64,000 nt of DNA from Bimuria novae-zelandiae CBS 107.79. Its lineage: Eukaryota > Ascomycota > Dothideomycetes > Pleosporales > Didymosphaeriaceae. The notes under the pieces were generated by a model. It was not told where the DNA came from. It did no database searches and saw nothing but the letters and a program-made list of their open reading frames with translations. A program made the translations under genes and the position numbers. The DNA is taken from contig ML976715.1 of NCBI GenBank assembly GCA_010015655.1, positions 220,115 through 284,114 of the forward strand, written 5' to 3'. Position 1 is the stretch's first letter; each line of letters opens with the position of its first letter. Shown in pieces: positions 1 to 11,200 of the stretch.

Positions 1-546
1 GAGGTCTTTCACCGCGTTCAACCCCTCGTTTACCGGGAAGCCGACGAGGAACTTCCCCATCCACGGCGCAATCTTAACGCGCATATCGCGATCATACTTA
101 AGCGTAATCTGCTTAGTGCTCTTCAACATGCGGACCGCGACCTCTCCGCGCATCTGTTCACTCGTAAACGCGAGGTCAGGCAACCACTTCGGGAAGACGA
201 CATCCGGGAGGTGAGCCTCGTTGGGCTTGTCGTAGACGATGAGCTCGTCAGGCCAGTTCCGCACGCAGCACGGGTTGAGAAAGTTGTCGTAGTGGAGCTC
301 CTTGCCGATGGTGCCGGCGGCGACTTAGCCGTGGAGGTAGAAGTCGATGATCAGCTCGCGGAGTTCGGGCGGAAACTTTGTGAAGGCAATGGCTACGGCG
401 GGGACGGCGAATTTGGAGTTGGGCAAGTGGTCGAGGGCTGAGTCGATGTTGTGGAGGCGGAGGAGCTCCATGTGCTTGGCTAAGGAGACGAGGAATTCGG
501 CGCGCTTGACGACCTGGGAGATTTCGGTCGTGTTGTTGGACGACAT
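1..546 (-). pseudogene. Small paralog A, interrupted by an in-frame TAA; runs off the left edge
   Basis: The reading frame starts at the ATG at 546 (MSSNNTTEIS...) and meets TAA at 327-325 after 73 codons. The same frame then stays open to base 1, with protein-like composition (KELHYDNFLNPCC..., later KWLPDLAFTSEQMRGEVAV). The gene therefore looks like a longer ORF of at least 180 codons cut by one stop. The codon aligning with the stop is GAG in paralog B, and a CAA-to-TAA change is the simplest origin. The segment before the stop, FPPELRELIIDFYL, matches LPVEMRAMVIEQYL of the neighbour at 1618-1881 and recalls the start of fungal 2EXR/F-box-like domains, but I do not assign a function. The ATG at 546 was chosen because homology with the neighbour begins there. 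Upstream in-frame codons are promoter sequence. Confidence 0.6.
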
Positions 547-773
547 GACGGAGACGGTTGTATGACGAGAATATATAATATTTGGCGAGTCGGCTAAGGG
601 AGGTCGAACGATATATCGAGCACAGCGTAGAGGGGTGATGCTCAAGTCGCTGAGACGATCGTAGAAGCGGGCTGGAGGCGTCGATGTGTCTGTCGAGAAA
701 AATGCAGCTGGGTGACGGAGACGTTGAGGCACTGTGTGTGTCGAGAGAAGTTGGATCTGGGGAGGGCGTGGTG

Positions 774-836
774 TATATATAGCGGCTGGGGCGAGTGGGC
801 GCTGAGCTAGGACCCGCCAAGGTGAATACACGTGAG
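774..836 (-). promoter_or_regulatory. Promoter of paralog A: TATA-like box and CACGTG element
   Basis: On the minus strand a TATATATA run lies at 774-781, about 230 bp upstream of the ATG. A palindromic CACGTG lies at 829-834 inside the block GTGAATACACGTGAG (822-836). Nearly the same block precedes paralog B at 2100-2114, so the element was either duplicated with the gene or kept by selection. A second AT-rich TATA-like stretch lies at 571-585. The stretch from 840 to 1617 has no convincing gene. It holds GC-rich promoter-like DNA with another TATATAAA at 1015-1022, and AT-richer DNA after about 1330. Confidence 0.4.
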
Positions 837-1617
837 GGTCACTAACCGAAGCAGCAGTGTGAGGATAGGGCCCCAGTGCGAGGCCAGACACGTACGGGCA
901 GCATTATATTCACCGTGCGCGGGCACGGAGTTGAACGGGCGCAGTGTGCGCCCAATCTCGTGGTTGAGCATGTCAACACTTGCCTGGTTCGTCGAGGCCC
1001 GACGAGACCGGCTCTATATAAACGGCTCAGCAAATAACGAAAGGTTTTCACTTGTCTGGGGCAAAGTTTCCCTTGGGATTACCACCACAAAGATTGCAAA
1101 TGTTCCAAACAATTAAGTAGCAAAGCCAGTTGAAGGTTTTCAATGATAAGAATCACGCCTGGATTTCCTTCCAGGGGTGTTCACGCAGTGAGGGAACTCA
1201 GTTACAGTTGAAGGTTTACTCCTTTCATCGGGGCACTGACAGACTTTGAAGAATTGCATGGGCTTTGTCACTGTTATTAAGGAAATGTTCGTAGACTGCG
1301 AGGACTCATCACAAGGTGTTTTCAACTATCCGACATCACTAAAAGACTTAAACGTTTCAAAACGTAAGCGTTGAGTTGGCACTTGTCATGTGCTCTCAAC
1401 ATTATTTGTAAGCTCCGATTTATCTACCGTTCGTTTTGCACTGTACTAGGAATGGCATTAAAACTATCTTTTTACTATATATTACATTTGCCTTATAAAG
1501 CTGGTTTATAATTAGTCCTCTATACTATAGGGTTATTGTAGGTTAATATAAAGTGGGTTAAGAGAAGAGAATAGCTACACAAGGGCGATAAAGTGACAGA
1601 AGGATCATTCCCGATAT

Positions 1618-1881
1618 TCATTGGATAGCGTTCGTCAGTGTACCGGCGTTCAGCTCGGAGAGGAGATATTGCTCGATAACCATGGCACGCATCTCGACCG
1701 GCAGTCGAGAGAAGTCGAAGCACTGGGCTGGGATCCGATACTTCATGTTGCAGTGATGAGTCGCGGCGTCGACGAGGCTTCCCAGACCTTCAAGTTCGGT
1801 CATGTGATCGCCTAGCGAGATGACGAAGTTGGCGCAAGCGAGCTGAAGATCTTGCTCGCGGCGTTCCGAAGAGTTCGACAT
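1618..1881 (-). CDS. Small paralog B (87 aa, unknown function)
   Basis: The ORF runs from the ATG at 1881 to TGA at 1618 and gives an 87-residue soluble protein without signal peptide or membrane segment. It aligns over its whole length with paralog A: FVISLGDHMTELEGL against FLVSLAKHMELLRLH, then K(Y/F).(I/V)PA, then LPVEMRAMVIEQYL against FPPELRELIIDFYL. The family is not one I can name. The P-E-(M/L)-R motif resembles the first helix of 2EXR/F-box-like fungal proteins. B ends where A carries its premature stop plus a further hundred or more codons, so B may itself be a truncated duplicate. The frame extends upstream to 1992, but that part lies between the TATA box and the homologous ATG and is probably 5' leader. 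Confidence 0.5.
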   Translation of the reverse strand: MSNSSERREQDLQLACANFVISLGDHMTELEGLGSLVDAATHHCNMKYRIPAQCFDFSRLPVEMRAMVIEQYLLSELNAGTLTNAIQ

Positions 1882-2045
1882 GGTCTCAAGTGCCGGCTTT
1901 AAGATGTCGAACGCTGGAATCGACTTGTGAATAGGATGAGCGGCTGGGAGTGGATTCGGGTCAGGTAGCCTGAGGCATGTAGATAGAGACAATCTCCAGT
2001 GGGTTCTGAAGAGATTGAGGGTTTTTGTTGTGAGGGAGCGCAGTG

Positions 2046-2114
2046 TTTATATAGGTATGGTGGCTGAGAGGGAGGCGCTTGGGAAGCTTGCCCAGCTGAG
2101 TGAATGCACGTGAG
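2046..2114 (-). promoter_or_regulatory. Promoter of paralog B: TATATAAA and CACGTG element
   Basis: A minus-strand TATATAAA at 2046-2053 lies about 165-170 bp upstream of the ATG. The block GTGAATGCACGTGAG at 2100-2114 differs by one base from the block upstream of paralog A. CACGTG is a binding core for bHLH regulators in fungi, but the sequence alone cannot say whether it is used here. Confidence 0.4.
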
Positions 2115-2689
2115 GTTTACTGCCCGTGGACAAGCGGTGTAGGGCCCAAGTTACTGGCCCATGGCCGAGACAGCCTTCTCTCGATCAACCTTCAGTAAAA
2201 TAGAGAGGAGCAGGCCGCAACAGGTGCCCACTCTCCCTGTTGAGACAAATCAACCGGGCGATGGCCCACCAGTCCGTCAAAAAGTGCACCGCTAAAGTCG
2301 AACTCAAAGCAAGCTCTCACGCGGCTGACTAGTATAGTTTACCGCAGACACAATTGAAGCGACTTTGATTTTTGCGTTGCGAAAAGGACAAAAGGATATG
2401 ACCATACTACTTGCACGCTCACTCCCTTGTATCAGGTGGGTTGGCAGGCTTATAGAAGTGGATGAGCAGGTGATAACCAGTTTCCATTTGCGTAGTGCAC
2501 GATTTGCCGTAGGAAACACGATAACAAACATTGCAAACTATCCTGCACTAATAAAGTAGCAAAGCCAGCGAAAAGCTATCTTGTTCAATCGGATGGCTAA
2601 TACACCTTAAAGAGCCTTTCTTTTATCATCTTTGATAACCTAAACAGATTACATAATATACAGTAACAAAAAAAAGCAATAATAATAAC

Positions 2690-4320
2690 GTACTCGCCCC
2701 ACACGCCAACCAGAGGTTAGCCCTACGCAGCCTAACGTAACTTCGTAGCCTAACGTAACTTTATATTACAGATTTTTCTATTTTATTAAATAATAACCTA
2801 TAACTATACCTAGATATTATAGTAAAAGCTATAAAATTAAGTAGCGTACTTCTACTATAGAGCTTTAATAAACGTTTAAGGGCTAATATTTACTTATAAC
2901 GTGACCCGTGGAAGTACTTGTATATATAAATAAATAAAAAATAGTTATAAAATTATAGCGCCTAGCTAGTAAAGGCTTATTTACTTATAGGCTTATTATA
3001 ATCTATATTTTAATATTCTTTAGAAATTTTAAAAGGTTTTTTACTTACTTTTTTTATTTAAACTTAGCTAATAATATCTTTTACTAATCCTTTTAAATTT
3101 AGCTTTTAATTTTACTAATCTTTTTACTTATAGGTTTATTATAAAGCTTATAAGATACTTCTCCCTAGAGCGTATACTATAGGCGGTTACACTCTATAGG
3201 CTTCTATTAATACTAGCTATTTACTCTACATAGGCACTTGTAGTTTGTATTAGGAGTGCGCCCTCTAAGCGTAGCGTACATGCCTACGCGCTTTATTGTT
3301 TGGCCAAGCTGCGCGAGCCAGCGAGCATATCCCTCTAGAGATAAAGTTGCTACTACGCCTGGTCGCGATAGGTTATCAAGCTCTCTCTAAGCCTACTTAT
3401 AGTTATATCGTAGTGCTAAGCGTAGGAAATCCTTTATTAGTAATATACCCTTTATCTCTAGGAGATCTAAAAGTACAGCGTTGGCGTGTGCGCGGTTCTA
3501 TTTGGATAGCTATTTAGTTGTGTCTGTTGTTCTGCTGCTCTGTGGGCGTAGGGTAACCTCTCTGTATATATGTCATACCTGCTCCTTCTAGTTATTATTA
3601 CTTAGATAAAGATTATTCTTAAGTTCTCTTATTAGCGCCTATAGCATTTACTAATTATTTAGCTATAGTATTATAAGTTCTAGCCTTTATAAATTAATTA
3701 TAGTATAAATCTAGTTCTAAAGTACTTAAAACTTTATTATAAGCTAAGTATAAATAGTAAACTCTAGCCTATAGCGTTTAAGCTATTATATATAGGGCTT
3801 ATTTTTAGTATTTAGGTCTAGTAGCTCTAGAGCCTAGTTATATATATTTATCTACTTAAAAGTTTTAAAGTTAATATAATTTTATATCTTTTAAGCGTTT
3901 GTATAGTACTTAAGCTACGTATACTAAAGTAGGAATAAGTTATAATTTATAAATTAATTACTTACTAAGAGCTTTATAAAGGTTATTATATAGTTAGGCT
4001 TTATTATAAGACGTAAGGTGGCAGGACGTAAGAGTGAGGATAATAAAAAGTAAGGAATAGTTTATTATAATAATTATTAATTAATATAAATATTATAAAG
4101 ATGCTAGGCTTATAACTATTACGTATACTTAACTTTAATTAGGGAGCTCGTAAATAAAGTCTATTAAGGAGAGGAAGCTTTACTAAGACGCTAAGCTATT
4201 TAGGGGTTTAGAGAATTGCGTGCTTGGCTACTTAGCTGCTTAGATTAACCCTAGCTAGCGCAGAAAGCTCTAGCAAGGTGCCCTTTTGCAACACTAACCC
4301 TAGGCTAGGTCACGTAATAG
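2690..4320. repeat. RIP-degraded AT-rich repeat, family unknown
   Basis: This block is TpA-saturated, nearly devoid of CpA and TpG, and has stops in all frames. A less degraded island at 3230-3560 carries a 73-codon open frame (3296-3517) that I cannot identify and do not call as a gene. The left border has a local direct duplication (CCTAACGTAACTT near 2730-2765). The right border falls near CTAGGTCACG at 4305-4315. I found no terminal inverted repeats, LTR or transposase motif. Confidence 0.6.
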
Positions 4321-5096
4321 AGTATATATATGCGTCTATAGCTCCTTACCTAAATCTCCAAGGATTTGTCTAATACATACGTTTTCCCTGATCCAAATTG
4401 CCTGCCACAAAGTGCCCCACAATATATGTCTTTGCGTAACGTTAAATAATTTACCTAACGGCTCTGCATTGAAGAGCGGACCTTGAATAACTTCGAGGGA
4501 CCTCTTAGCTTGTAAACCCGGGTCTCTCTGTTGTTCATTTTGTACTGCATAGTAACACTATCCCAGAACCATTTTTCATTTTGTATCACAATTGCTCTAT
4601 GAAGATTGCTTGCACCTAGTCCCGACCACTATGGGTTACGTATAGGCCCCAATAAAACGCACCGAGAAAAAAGGATAGATGTGAGCGATTATGAGATGAC
4701 AAGGGAAGGATCATTGCAGATCCTTCATGAACCACGTGGTAGTAAATGCACCGCCTTTCTCATAGACTAGCAGGCACTCTCAAAGCGTCGCAGCGTGCGG
4801 AACCCAGCAGGAATTGACGTGTCCGGATCCTGATGCTTTACTAGGATATACAGTATAACTGCACCCATCTCAGCTTCTGTTGCTAGCAGGCAGAATGGGT
4901 CGTGTGGGCGGTTACAGTCACTTTCGCCGGCATCCATCTCCGTCACTGTGCTATCTTCGAGCCCTCCCAGGTCTGTGCAGTAGCGGACCGCGTCTTTCCC
5001 CACATCAACGTATGCCCAAACAGGTCAATCTAGGACGTGTGGGAGGCTGCTGGGTTGGATTATAGTCCCGAATCGGACGCACGGTAGAGTCATGGG
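4321..5096. other. Host-like intergenic sequence, no gene supported
   Basis: Base composition returns to near balance here. Short open frames exist on both strands (for example minus 4767-5003), but they overlap each other, lack recognisable motifs and have no convincing splice context. No RNA gene was seen. Confidence 0.4.
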
Positions 5097-6560
5097 CAGC
5101 GCTGCCAACGAATCGAACAGGATCCGAACAAGGTGCTTGTTCGTTCGTTCGGCCCAAATACAAATGTACGTACGTTCGAGACGACTCGAACAGGAGCGAC
5201 TTCGAACAGTACAACAAACGTTCGTATATATACAACTTTCCTAATTAGGAAGGAGGGTGTTGTTGTGGTCGAGAACTGGCTGTCGTCCACCACCTGGATG
5301 TTTTGGCCGGCGTCCTTCCTGACGACGTGTTTTGACAACGCCGTGAGGTGACCTGATACGGCGTCTCTCGTGAGCCAGTTCTTCTGTAGTTATAGAGCTT
5401 CGGCAACAACTGGCGATAATGAATTACAATCGCACGTGATTGTTCTCCTAGCGGACGAGAAACACCGCTCGCAGTCGCATGAGGTGGCTGGCACAGAGAG
5501 ATGATCCATCGCCATCCTGTATACGACTGGGAAGCGTTTCTGGCCGACGTCAACCCACCAGCGGTGTGGATCCTGCATCAATTTGTACATGTCCGGGGAC
5601 GCGGAGCTCGTCAGTCTGTTGTCGTTGAGACTATCAAAGTACTCGTCGAGTTGCGACTTGCGTTTCTGCCGCTTATGTGCCTTCTTGCCTGTGAGAAGGT
5701 GATCGTCCACAAACATTGTGCGGAGTCTCCGCTCGTCGCTGGCATACGCCCCAGGGACCTTGCGCGTGCGTGGGACCTCTGGGAGCTCGTCGAGGTCGTC
5801 GGCGTCGGGTGCCTCTGCTGCCAGGTATTGTTTGTAAACGTCCCGAATCGATTTCTCCGCTCCCTTATACCACATCGGGTGTGCCTTCCACTGGGTCTTG
5901 AACCATGAGAGGCGTAGGCATGGGTGCATGGCCGTCGCCATGCAATAGAGACTCGGTGTCTGGTCGGCTGGCAACACCAGCTTTGTGAAATATGTGATCA
6001 GCTTCTCGTGGGCGAGCTTGACGCCAGAGACCCTATAATCAGACTGCTCGAAGCCCTCAATTTGATAGACACTGCGCTCGTCTTCGCCGCTGAGAAAGGC
6101 GTAGATTTCTTGTAGGTTGACCACTGTCTGCCACAGTGAGCCGAAACCGCTGCCGGAGGCGTTGCCTTCCAGCGACTTCGTATTCTTGTAGAAAGTCTCC
6201 AAGACCTCAGTCATGACGCGGACCTCGTCCCACTCGTCGTCCAACAGAGCGTCGAGTATAGGATTATATTTATCGCCCATGGTGGAGCTGTCGGCGCGCG
6301 CCTGCTTGAAAAAGCGACGGATGGGCACCTGGAGCTCGAGGCAACGCAGTAACATAAGGTATACGCTGTGCCACTAGATCCCACTATTTTTAATTAAATT
6401 AAATATAAAGAAATAGAAGAGGTTAATTTTATTAAGCTATTTTAGTATATTTTCTTAAAAGCGCGTAAACGTTTATAAATGTTATAAATAAAGTTAATAA
6501 ATTTATATAGCTTGCTAGCTACACCGCGGGCCTAAAATATAGTATTGTAAGCAGGTGGGT
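5097..6560 (-). mobile_element. hAT-superfamily DNA transposon remnant
   Basis: The low-coordinate end starts with CAGCGCTGCCAACGAA at 5097, the CAG-type start usual for hAT terminal inverted repeats. It is followed by subterminal GAACA/CGAAC repeats (5115-5215). A hAT transposase C-terminal half lies inside on the minus strand. A related terminus in the same orientation occurs at 62011. The opposite end could not be located because the DNA above about 6400 is RIP-degraded, so the right boundary is approximate. Confidence 0.6.
5390..6397 (-). pseudogene. hAT transposase, C-terminal half including the dimerisation region
   Basis: An open frame from 6355 to 5390 encodes about 321 residues of a hAT transposase: a helical catalytic-domain end (DDEWDEVRVMTEVLETFYKN), ATAMHPCLRLSWFK, then a C-terminal dimerisation-type block with WW (RWWVDVG), MAMDHLSVPATSCDCER and CFSSARRTIT. 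A W-S-V-Y-L-type stretch continues to about 6397, past a stop. At the 3' end TAA (5392-5390) interrupts an otherwise continuing frame (LQKNWLTRDAVSGH...), consistent with CAA to TAA. The N-terminal BED zinc finger and most catalytic residues are missing or lost in the AT-rich DNA above. The element is non-autonomous. Confidence 0.75.
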
Positions 6561-7740
6561 GGTATGTATAAAGGTAGTGTATTGTGTGTGTTCTGTGTGT
6601 GTGTGTACATGGAGTGATCAGAGGCTCGTTTATAGTGATCGAGCTGACTCATGAGACTAGTGTCGTCATGTGACATAGCCCTAGGCTGCTTACAAGTATA
6701 TTATTTATTAGGTAACGCTTTCACTAGCGCTGCTTTAAAGTTACTTGTACTTTTACTATATATAGAATCGTTAAATATAAAATTAATAATATAGCTAGCG
6801 TAGCGTATATAATAATGATTAATAATATAAAGGTCTTTTAAAGAGATATTATTAAGCCCGCGGATAAGGATTATACTATTATTAGCAGTATTATTTTCTA
6901 TAAAATAATATAGTTTTTAAATAAAATTATACATCTAAATAATAATAAAAACTACTTAAGCTTATAAAGCACTTGTATAATTATAGAAAAGAGGCTAAAA
7001 GGTAATAAGTAGATTACGGTACTTATAGAAAGAATCTTAAAGTTTATTAAATTTATTTAACTCTAGCTAGGCTAGCGTTATTCTAGTTAAAAATACTAAC
7101 TTACTAATAAAGTACGCGATAACTCTAAATATATTATATTAATTTAGTAATATTTATATATTATAACTTAAGGAAATCCTATTTTTAAATTTTACTAAAA
7201 GCTTTAAGATGCTTACCTTCCTCTCTACTAGGCGCGATTTAACGTATTTAGAAAGTGTAGTGTAGCTTACTAGCAGGGCGCATAGTAATAGCGTTTAGTT
7301 TTATATTAGTATACCCCTTATTAATTGATTTATATATATCTTAAAGCTTAGGTTTTTAACTATTACCTACTCTACGTACGCTAACTATAGCTTCTTTTTT
7401 TATTAAAAATAATAAGAAATAGCGCTTAATAAGCCAGTAGTAATACATTATTATAAAGTTTATAGCTATAGTGCCTTAGTAATTAGTAATAAACTAGTAT
7501 TTAAATTAATGCTATAAACCTTCTTAAGATACCAGTAACTACTTAATAGGCTAGGACCTTACGCTACATATAATATAACTAATAAAAAAATAGAATTTTC
7601 TTTTTTTATTCTTTTTAACGTGCTTAAGCTCCGTGCTATATTACTAAAATAATACTAACTTTTACTTACTAATTAATTAACTTTTACCTTTCACCTTATA
7701 CCTAACGCGTAATAAGTTAAGGAGACGTTATTAGGATCTA
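6398..7740. repeat. RIP-degraded AT-rich DNA
   Basis: TpA-rich, stop-riddled DNA that may hold the N-terminal part of the hAT element and other repeats. A less degraded patch lies at about 6530-6690. No motif is readable. Confidence 0.5.
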
Positions 7741-8064
7741 CAATCCAACATAGGGACAGCGAACCATTTGTACTTAGTCACAGCGCGTGCACGTGGGAGA
7801 CACCCTTGTCCTCGCTTGCCGAGCTGTCAGCGCTTAGAGAAGTCACATGACTGCACTACAGAGAGCGCTCTGGGGAGAGTGCTCGCCAGCGAGCAGTCTA
7901 GGACTAGTATATAGGAACGCCGAAGATAGACTCTCTATCTTCGTATCTAACCTCGTTTATTAATCTATTATTTAAATTATACTTAAATTGTTGGCAGGAT
8001 ATTCATGTACATGTACACGATTCGAATGGTTGGTAAAGTCTTGTTTTTCCTTTTCTCTGTAGAC
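7741..8064 (+). mobile_element. Possible LTR fragment (GC-balanced island)
   Basis: A 300-bp island in AT-rich DNA has an LTR-promoter look on the plus strand. It begins near TGTACTTAGTCACAGCG, contains AGTATATAGGAAC as a TATA-like box (about 7905-7918), then a short inverted repeat (AAGATAGA/TCTATCTT) and a T/A-rich end followed by TTGGCAGGATA, which could be a primer-binding site. No second copy was found in the window, so the call is tentative. Confidence 0.25.
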
Positions 8065-8074
8065 CCAGCTGCGT

Positions 8075-8248
8075 GCGGGGTTATATGTGTAAGGGGCTAG
8101 GTGCTCAAGGAGCCAAAGGTGTTAGAAGAATACTTATAAATTTAATAGAGAGTCTAAAGTTAAGCGTTAGGCGTTAAACTTATATATCTAGGGTTCGCAT
8201 AATTAAGGGTTAAGGATTTAAGGTAATAATTAGGCGTAGCCTATTATA
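8075..8248 (-). repeat. Gypsy A LTR (3' LTR of copy 1)
   Basis: The block matches the LTRs at 47087-47274 (same orientation) and 63153-63345 (inverted). Shared landmarks are GTGCTCAAGGAGCCAAAGG, TTAAACTTATATATCTAGGG, TTCGCATAA and GGCGTAGCC. The LTR start reads TGTAATGGGCTACGCC in the best-kept copy and TATAATAGGCTACGCC here, showing G-to-A changes. The outer (low) end is uncertain. Confidence 0.65.
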
Positions 8249-11200
8249 TACCTCCTTTCCCTTTATTAAAGGTAAAGAAAAATCTCCGCGTCTTATCTTA
8301 TTTATATAGCTCTATAGTTATTTTATTATCTACTTATAATCTTTTTACTATTATAAACCTTTTCCTAGTTCTATTCTCGCGTATCTAATTTTATATCCTT
8401 ACTATAAGTAGTTACTGCAATAGTGTATTCGCGCTAGTATATTTACTTATTATTATATATATAAAATTACTTCTTACTTAGGTTTTAGACCTTACTTTTT
8501 TATACTTTCTTTTTTTTAGCTTAACTTCGTGCGCTATAACGTCTTACTTTTAACCTAGTCTTTTTTAACTTCGCGACCTAATTCCTCTTACTATTTTAAT
8601 AAAATAGCTAGCCCTTTATATAATAACTATATAATAAAGACGCCTAAGCGTTAAAGGCGTGCTACTAACTCTAATAATAAGATAAAAGAAAGCCTGTCCC
8701 TATTATAATTACTTAGCTACTAACTAAAAAAGACTAAGCTTTTTTAAAATAAAGCTACTATTTTTAACGCTAAAGTAATTCTCCTTAGCTAACTTATTAA
8801 GAAGTTTAGTCCTTTTAAAGCTTACAAAGTAAGTTCTAGACTCTTTTTTATACTTTCTTTACTTCTTTCTACCTTCTAACTTGCTTCTTTACTTTTTTAA
8901 CCTCCTTTTTAGTTTTTTATTAGCCTAGGTGTGCGCACTTATTAACTTAATAAGCTTAGCTCTTAAAGTTTAATTTTACTACGCGTGATAATTAAGCGCT
9001 AGTATATTAACTACGTTACCTATAAACGTGTTTATTAGTAAGTACTAGCAGGTAAGACGGTGTCCTGCAAGGAGTACTATACCTATAAGCTTATTAGCTA
9101 TACTAGACAAGTATACTTTAGTCTAACTTATTTTAGATAACTTTAAGATATACTCTACTAACTTCTTTCCCTACTTAGATTTAGCCTGCCCTTAATAAAG
9201 TTAGCCACGAAGAGTTTACTAATATTATAGTTATTAATAAAAGTTATTTTATAAATAAGATTTTAAAAAGTAGCTAGGAATAGAAGGCCTTTTTTACTAA
9301 CCTTAACGCGTTCTATTCTACTTATAAAGTTACTATTATTAATTACTATACCTCTTTTAAGAGTAAAACTATTATTACTTTAGGCCTTATTACTTTTTTC
9401 TTTAAGGCTATTTAGCTTTTAGAGCGTATCGCTATCGCGGTTAAAAAAAACTTTTAACTTTTTTTAAATTTATACTACTAAATTTAAAGTATTCTATTAA
9501 GAGTACAAGCACTTTTTTATAAGTTCCTTTTAGATAATAAAGCTATTTTTTAAGGCTAATATTATGTAGCTCTCTAGTAAGTTCGTGGTAGTAGATAAGG
9601 GTATTATAATAGATAGTCTCTAGATAATAAATAATATCCTCGCGAGAGCTAATATGCCTCCTTAAGCGTACTAAGGCTTACGCTAGTGGCTTTAGGCTAT
9701 TATAATTAAGAAGCGTTTAAGTAAGGAGGATAATAGCTTCTTTAACCTTAGTAATATATTAGAGGGCGAAAAAGTAGACCTAAATATTATTTAAAAAAGT
9801 TTTACTATTTCTTTAGTAGCTAAAAATATTTTTCTTGCCTAGTTTCTCTTTCCTTCTTACTTTAGTTTATTTCTAAAGTTTACTTCTTTCGTAAGGGTTA
9901 TTCTTTATTACTATAAGAATTATTTAGTCCCCTTATTATCCCTAGTAGTTTTAAAGGTTTTTTTAAGTTACTTTTTTAAAATTCCTTCTTAACTTCTTTC
10001 CCTAATACTTAACTTTATTTTTTAATAATATTGTTCCTACCCTTATCTTAGACACCTTTATCTAACTAGGTTTTTTAACTTAGTAAGGCAGGCATCGTAG
10101 AGCCTCCTTTAGGCCCTAATAGAAGCTAATTTAGGGGATATTACGATAGAATCCTATTAAAAGCTTTTTATTATAATTTTAATATAGCTTAATAAACTTC
10201 TCTTAATAGTTTAATAAAGTAGCTTAGTTAAGGTTCCTATAAGGTTTTTAAGTTCTTTAAGAGTAGTTTTCTTCCTATACTAGGTATTCTACTTTCTTAC
10301 CTTTATAGAACTAGCGTTCTTTATATATATTAACTATACTATACTCTTTTTCCTAATTTTTTATCATAATTGCTTCGTGCTAGGCGTTATTAGTAGTTTA
10401 GCTAGGGAGAGGGTTTAACAAGGCTAACTTTAGCCTATTTATATAGAACCTTAGGTGTATATTTAGCAGGATATCTAGTTTTACTACGTAAAAGTTTATT
10501 AACTTTTTTATAGTAAACTTTCTTTGCTTCTAGTTAAGCTTCTTACTTAAATATTAGTTTTAGAGGTAGATTTTATACTTTAGCTACACTTTATCTCCTT
10601 TCTTTAAGATTAGAGTATTTTTACGTTAATAGTTCGCTAGGCGCTATTATTCTTATTAGGCTATTATTATTTTTACCTAGGTAAAGTTAAAAACCTCCTT
10701 AAATTTTATTATTATTATCTTTATAGCCTTCTTTACGTTAGTTTTAAGCTTTAAGGCTAATCTCCGTACCCTAAAGTTCTTAACTAGTTTAATATTCTAG
10801 CTATAGGATAGGAAAAATAAGCTAACTCTTATTAATATAGCTTCTTGCCCTTTAATGGCTATCTAAGCTATAAGAAGCTACTTTATCTAATTATCTTATG
10901 ACTAGTTATAGTACGCCTAGAGGTAGGCTTTAAAGATAGAGTCTATTTATTCTATCTATCTATTCGTCTCTAGGTGCTTTACTATAGACAGTCTTTAGTT
11001 AATATCTACTTATTTATAGAGTGTAGTCTAAAATTCGCTCACAAATTGTCCCCCGCGGTCTAATATAATAGAGGAGGGGAAGAAGTAGTCTACTACTCAG
11101 TATTAAAAAAACTCTATTGTAACTATAGGTATATTAAAATTTAGGAAACTAATAAACTTTGGGTCCTTACTAAGTCTATTTATAATTATTATAATATTCG

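Larger units (their letters stand above)
1082..2570. repeat. Distal borders of a tandem gene duplication
   Basis: The two small genes are embedded in duplicated flanking DNA. Besides the CACGTG block, the 15-mer AAGTAGCAAAGCCAG occurs at 1115-1129 and again at 2554-2568, each preceded about 20 bp earlier by ATTGCAAA. The order (gene, TATA, CACGTG, AAGTAGCAAAGCCAG) is the same in both copies. The unit is therefore about 1.4 kb and includes promoter and upstream DNA. Much of the sequence between the landmarks has diverged, so the duplication is not recent. Confidence 0.55.

Noticed and set aside
3296..3517. Possible 73-codon gene in an island within the AT-rich block
   Set aside because: Lies inside a RIP-degraded repeat and shows no recognisable domain; probably a surviving fragment of the repeat.
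4767..5003. Possible 78-codon gene on the minus strand
   Set aside because: No motif, signal peptide, promoter or splice context; overlapping frames of similar length exist on the other strand.
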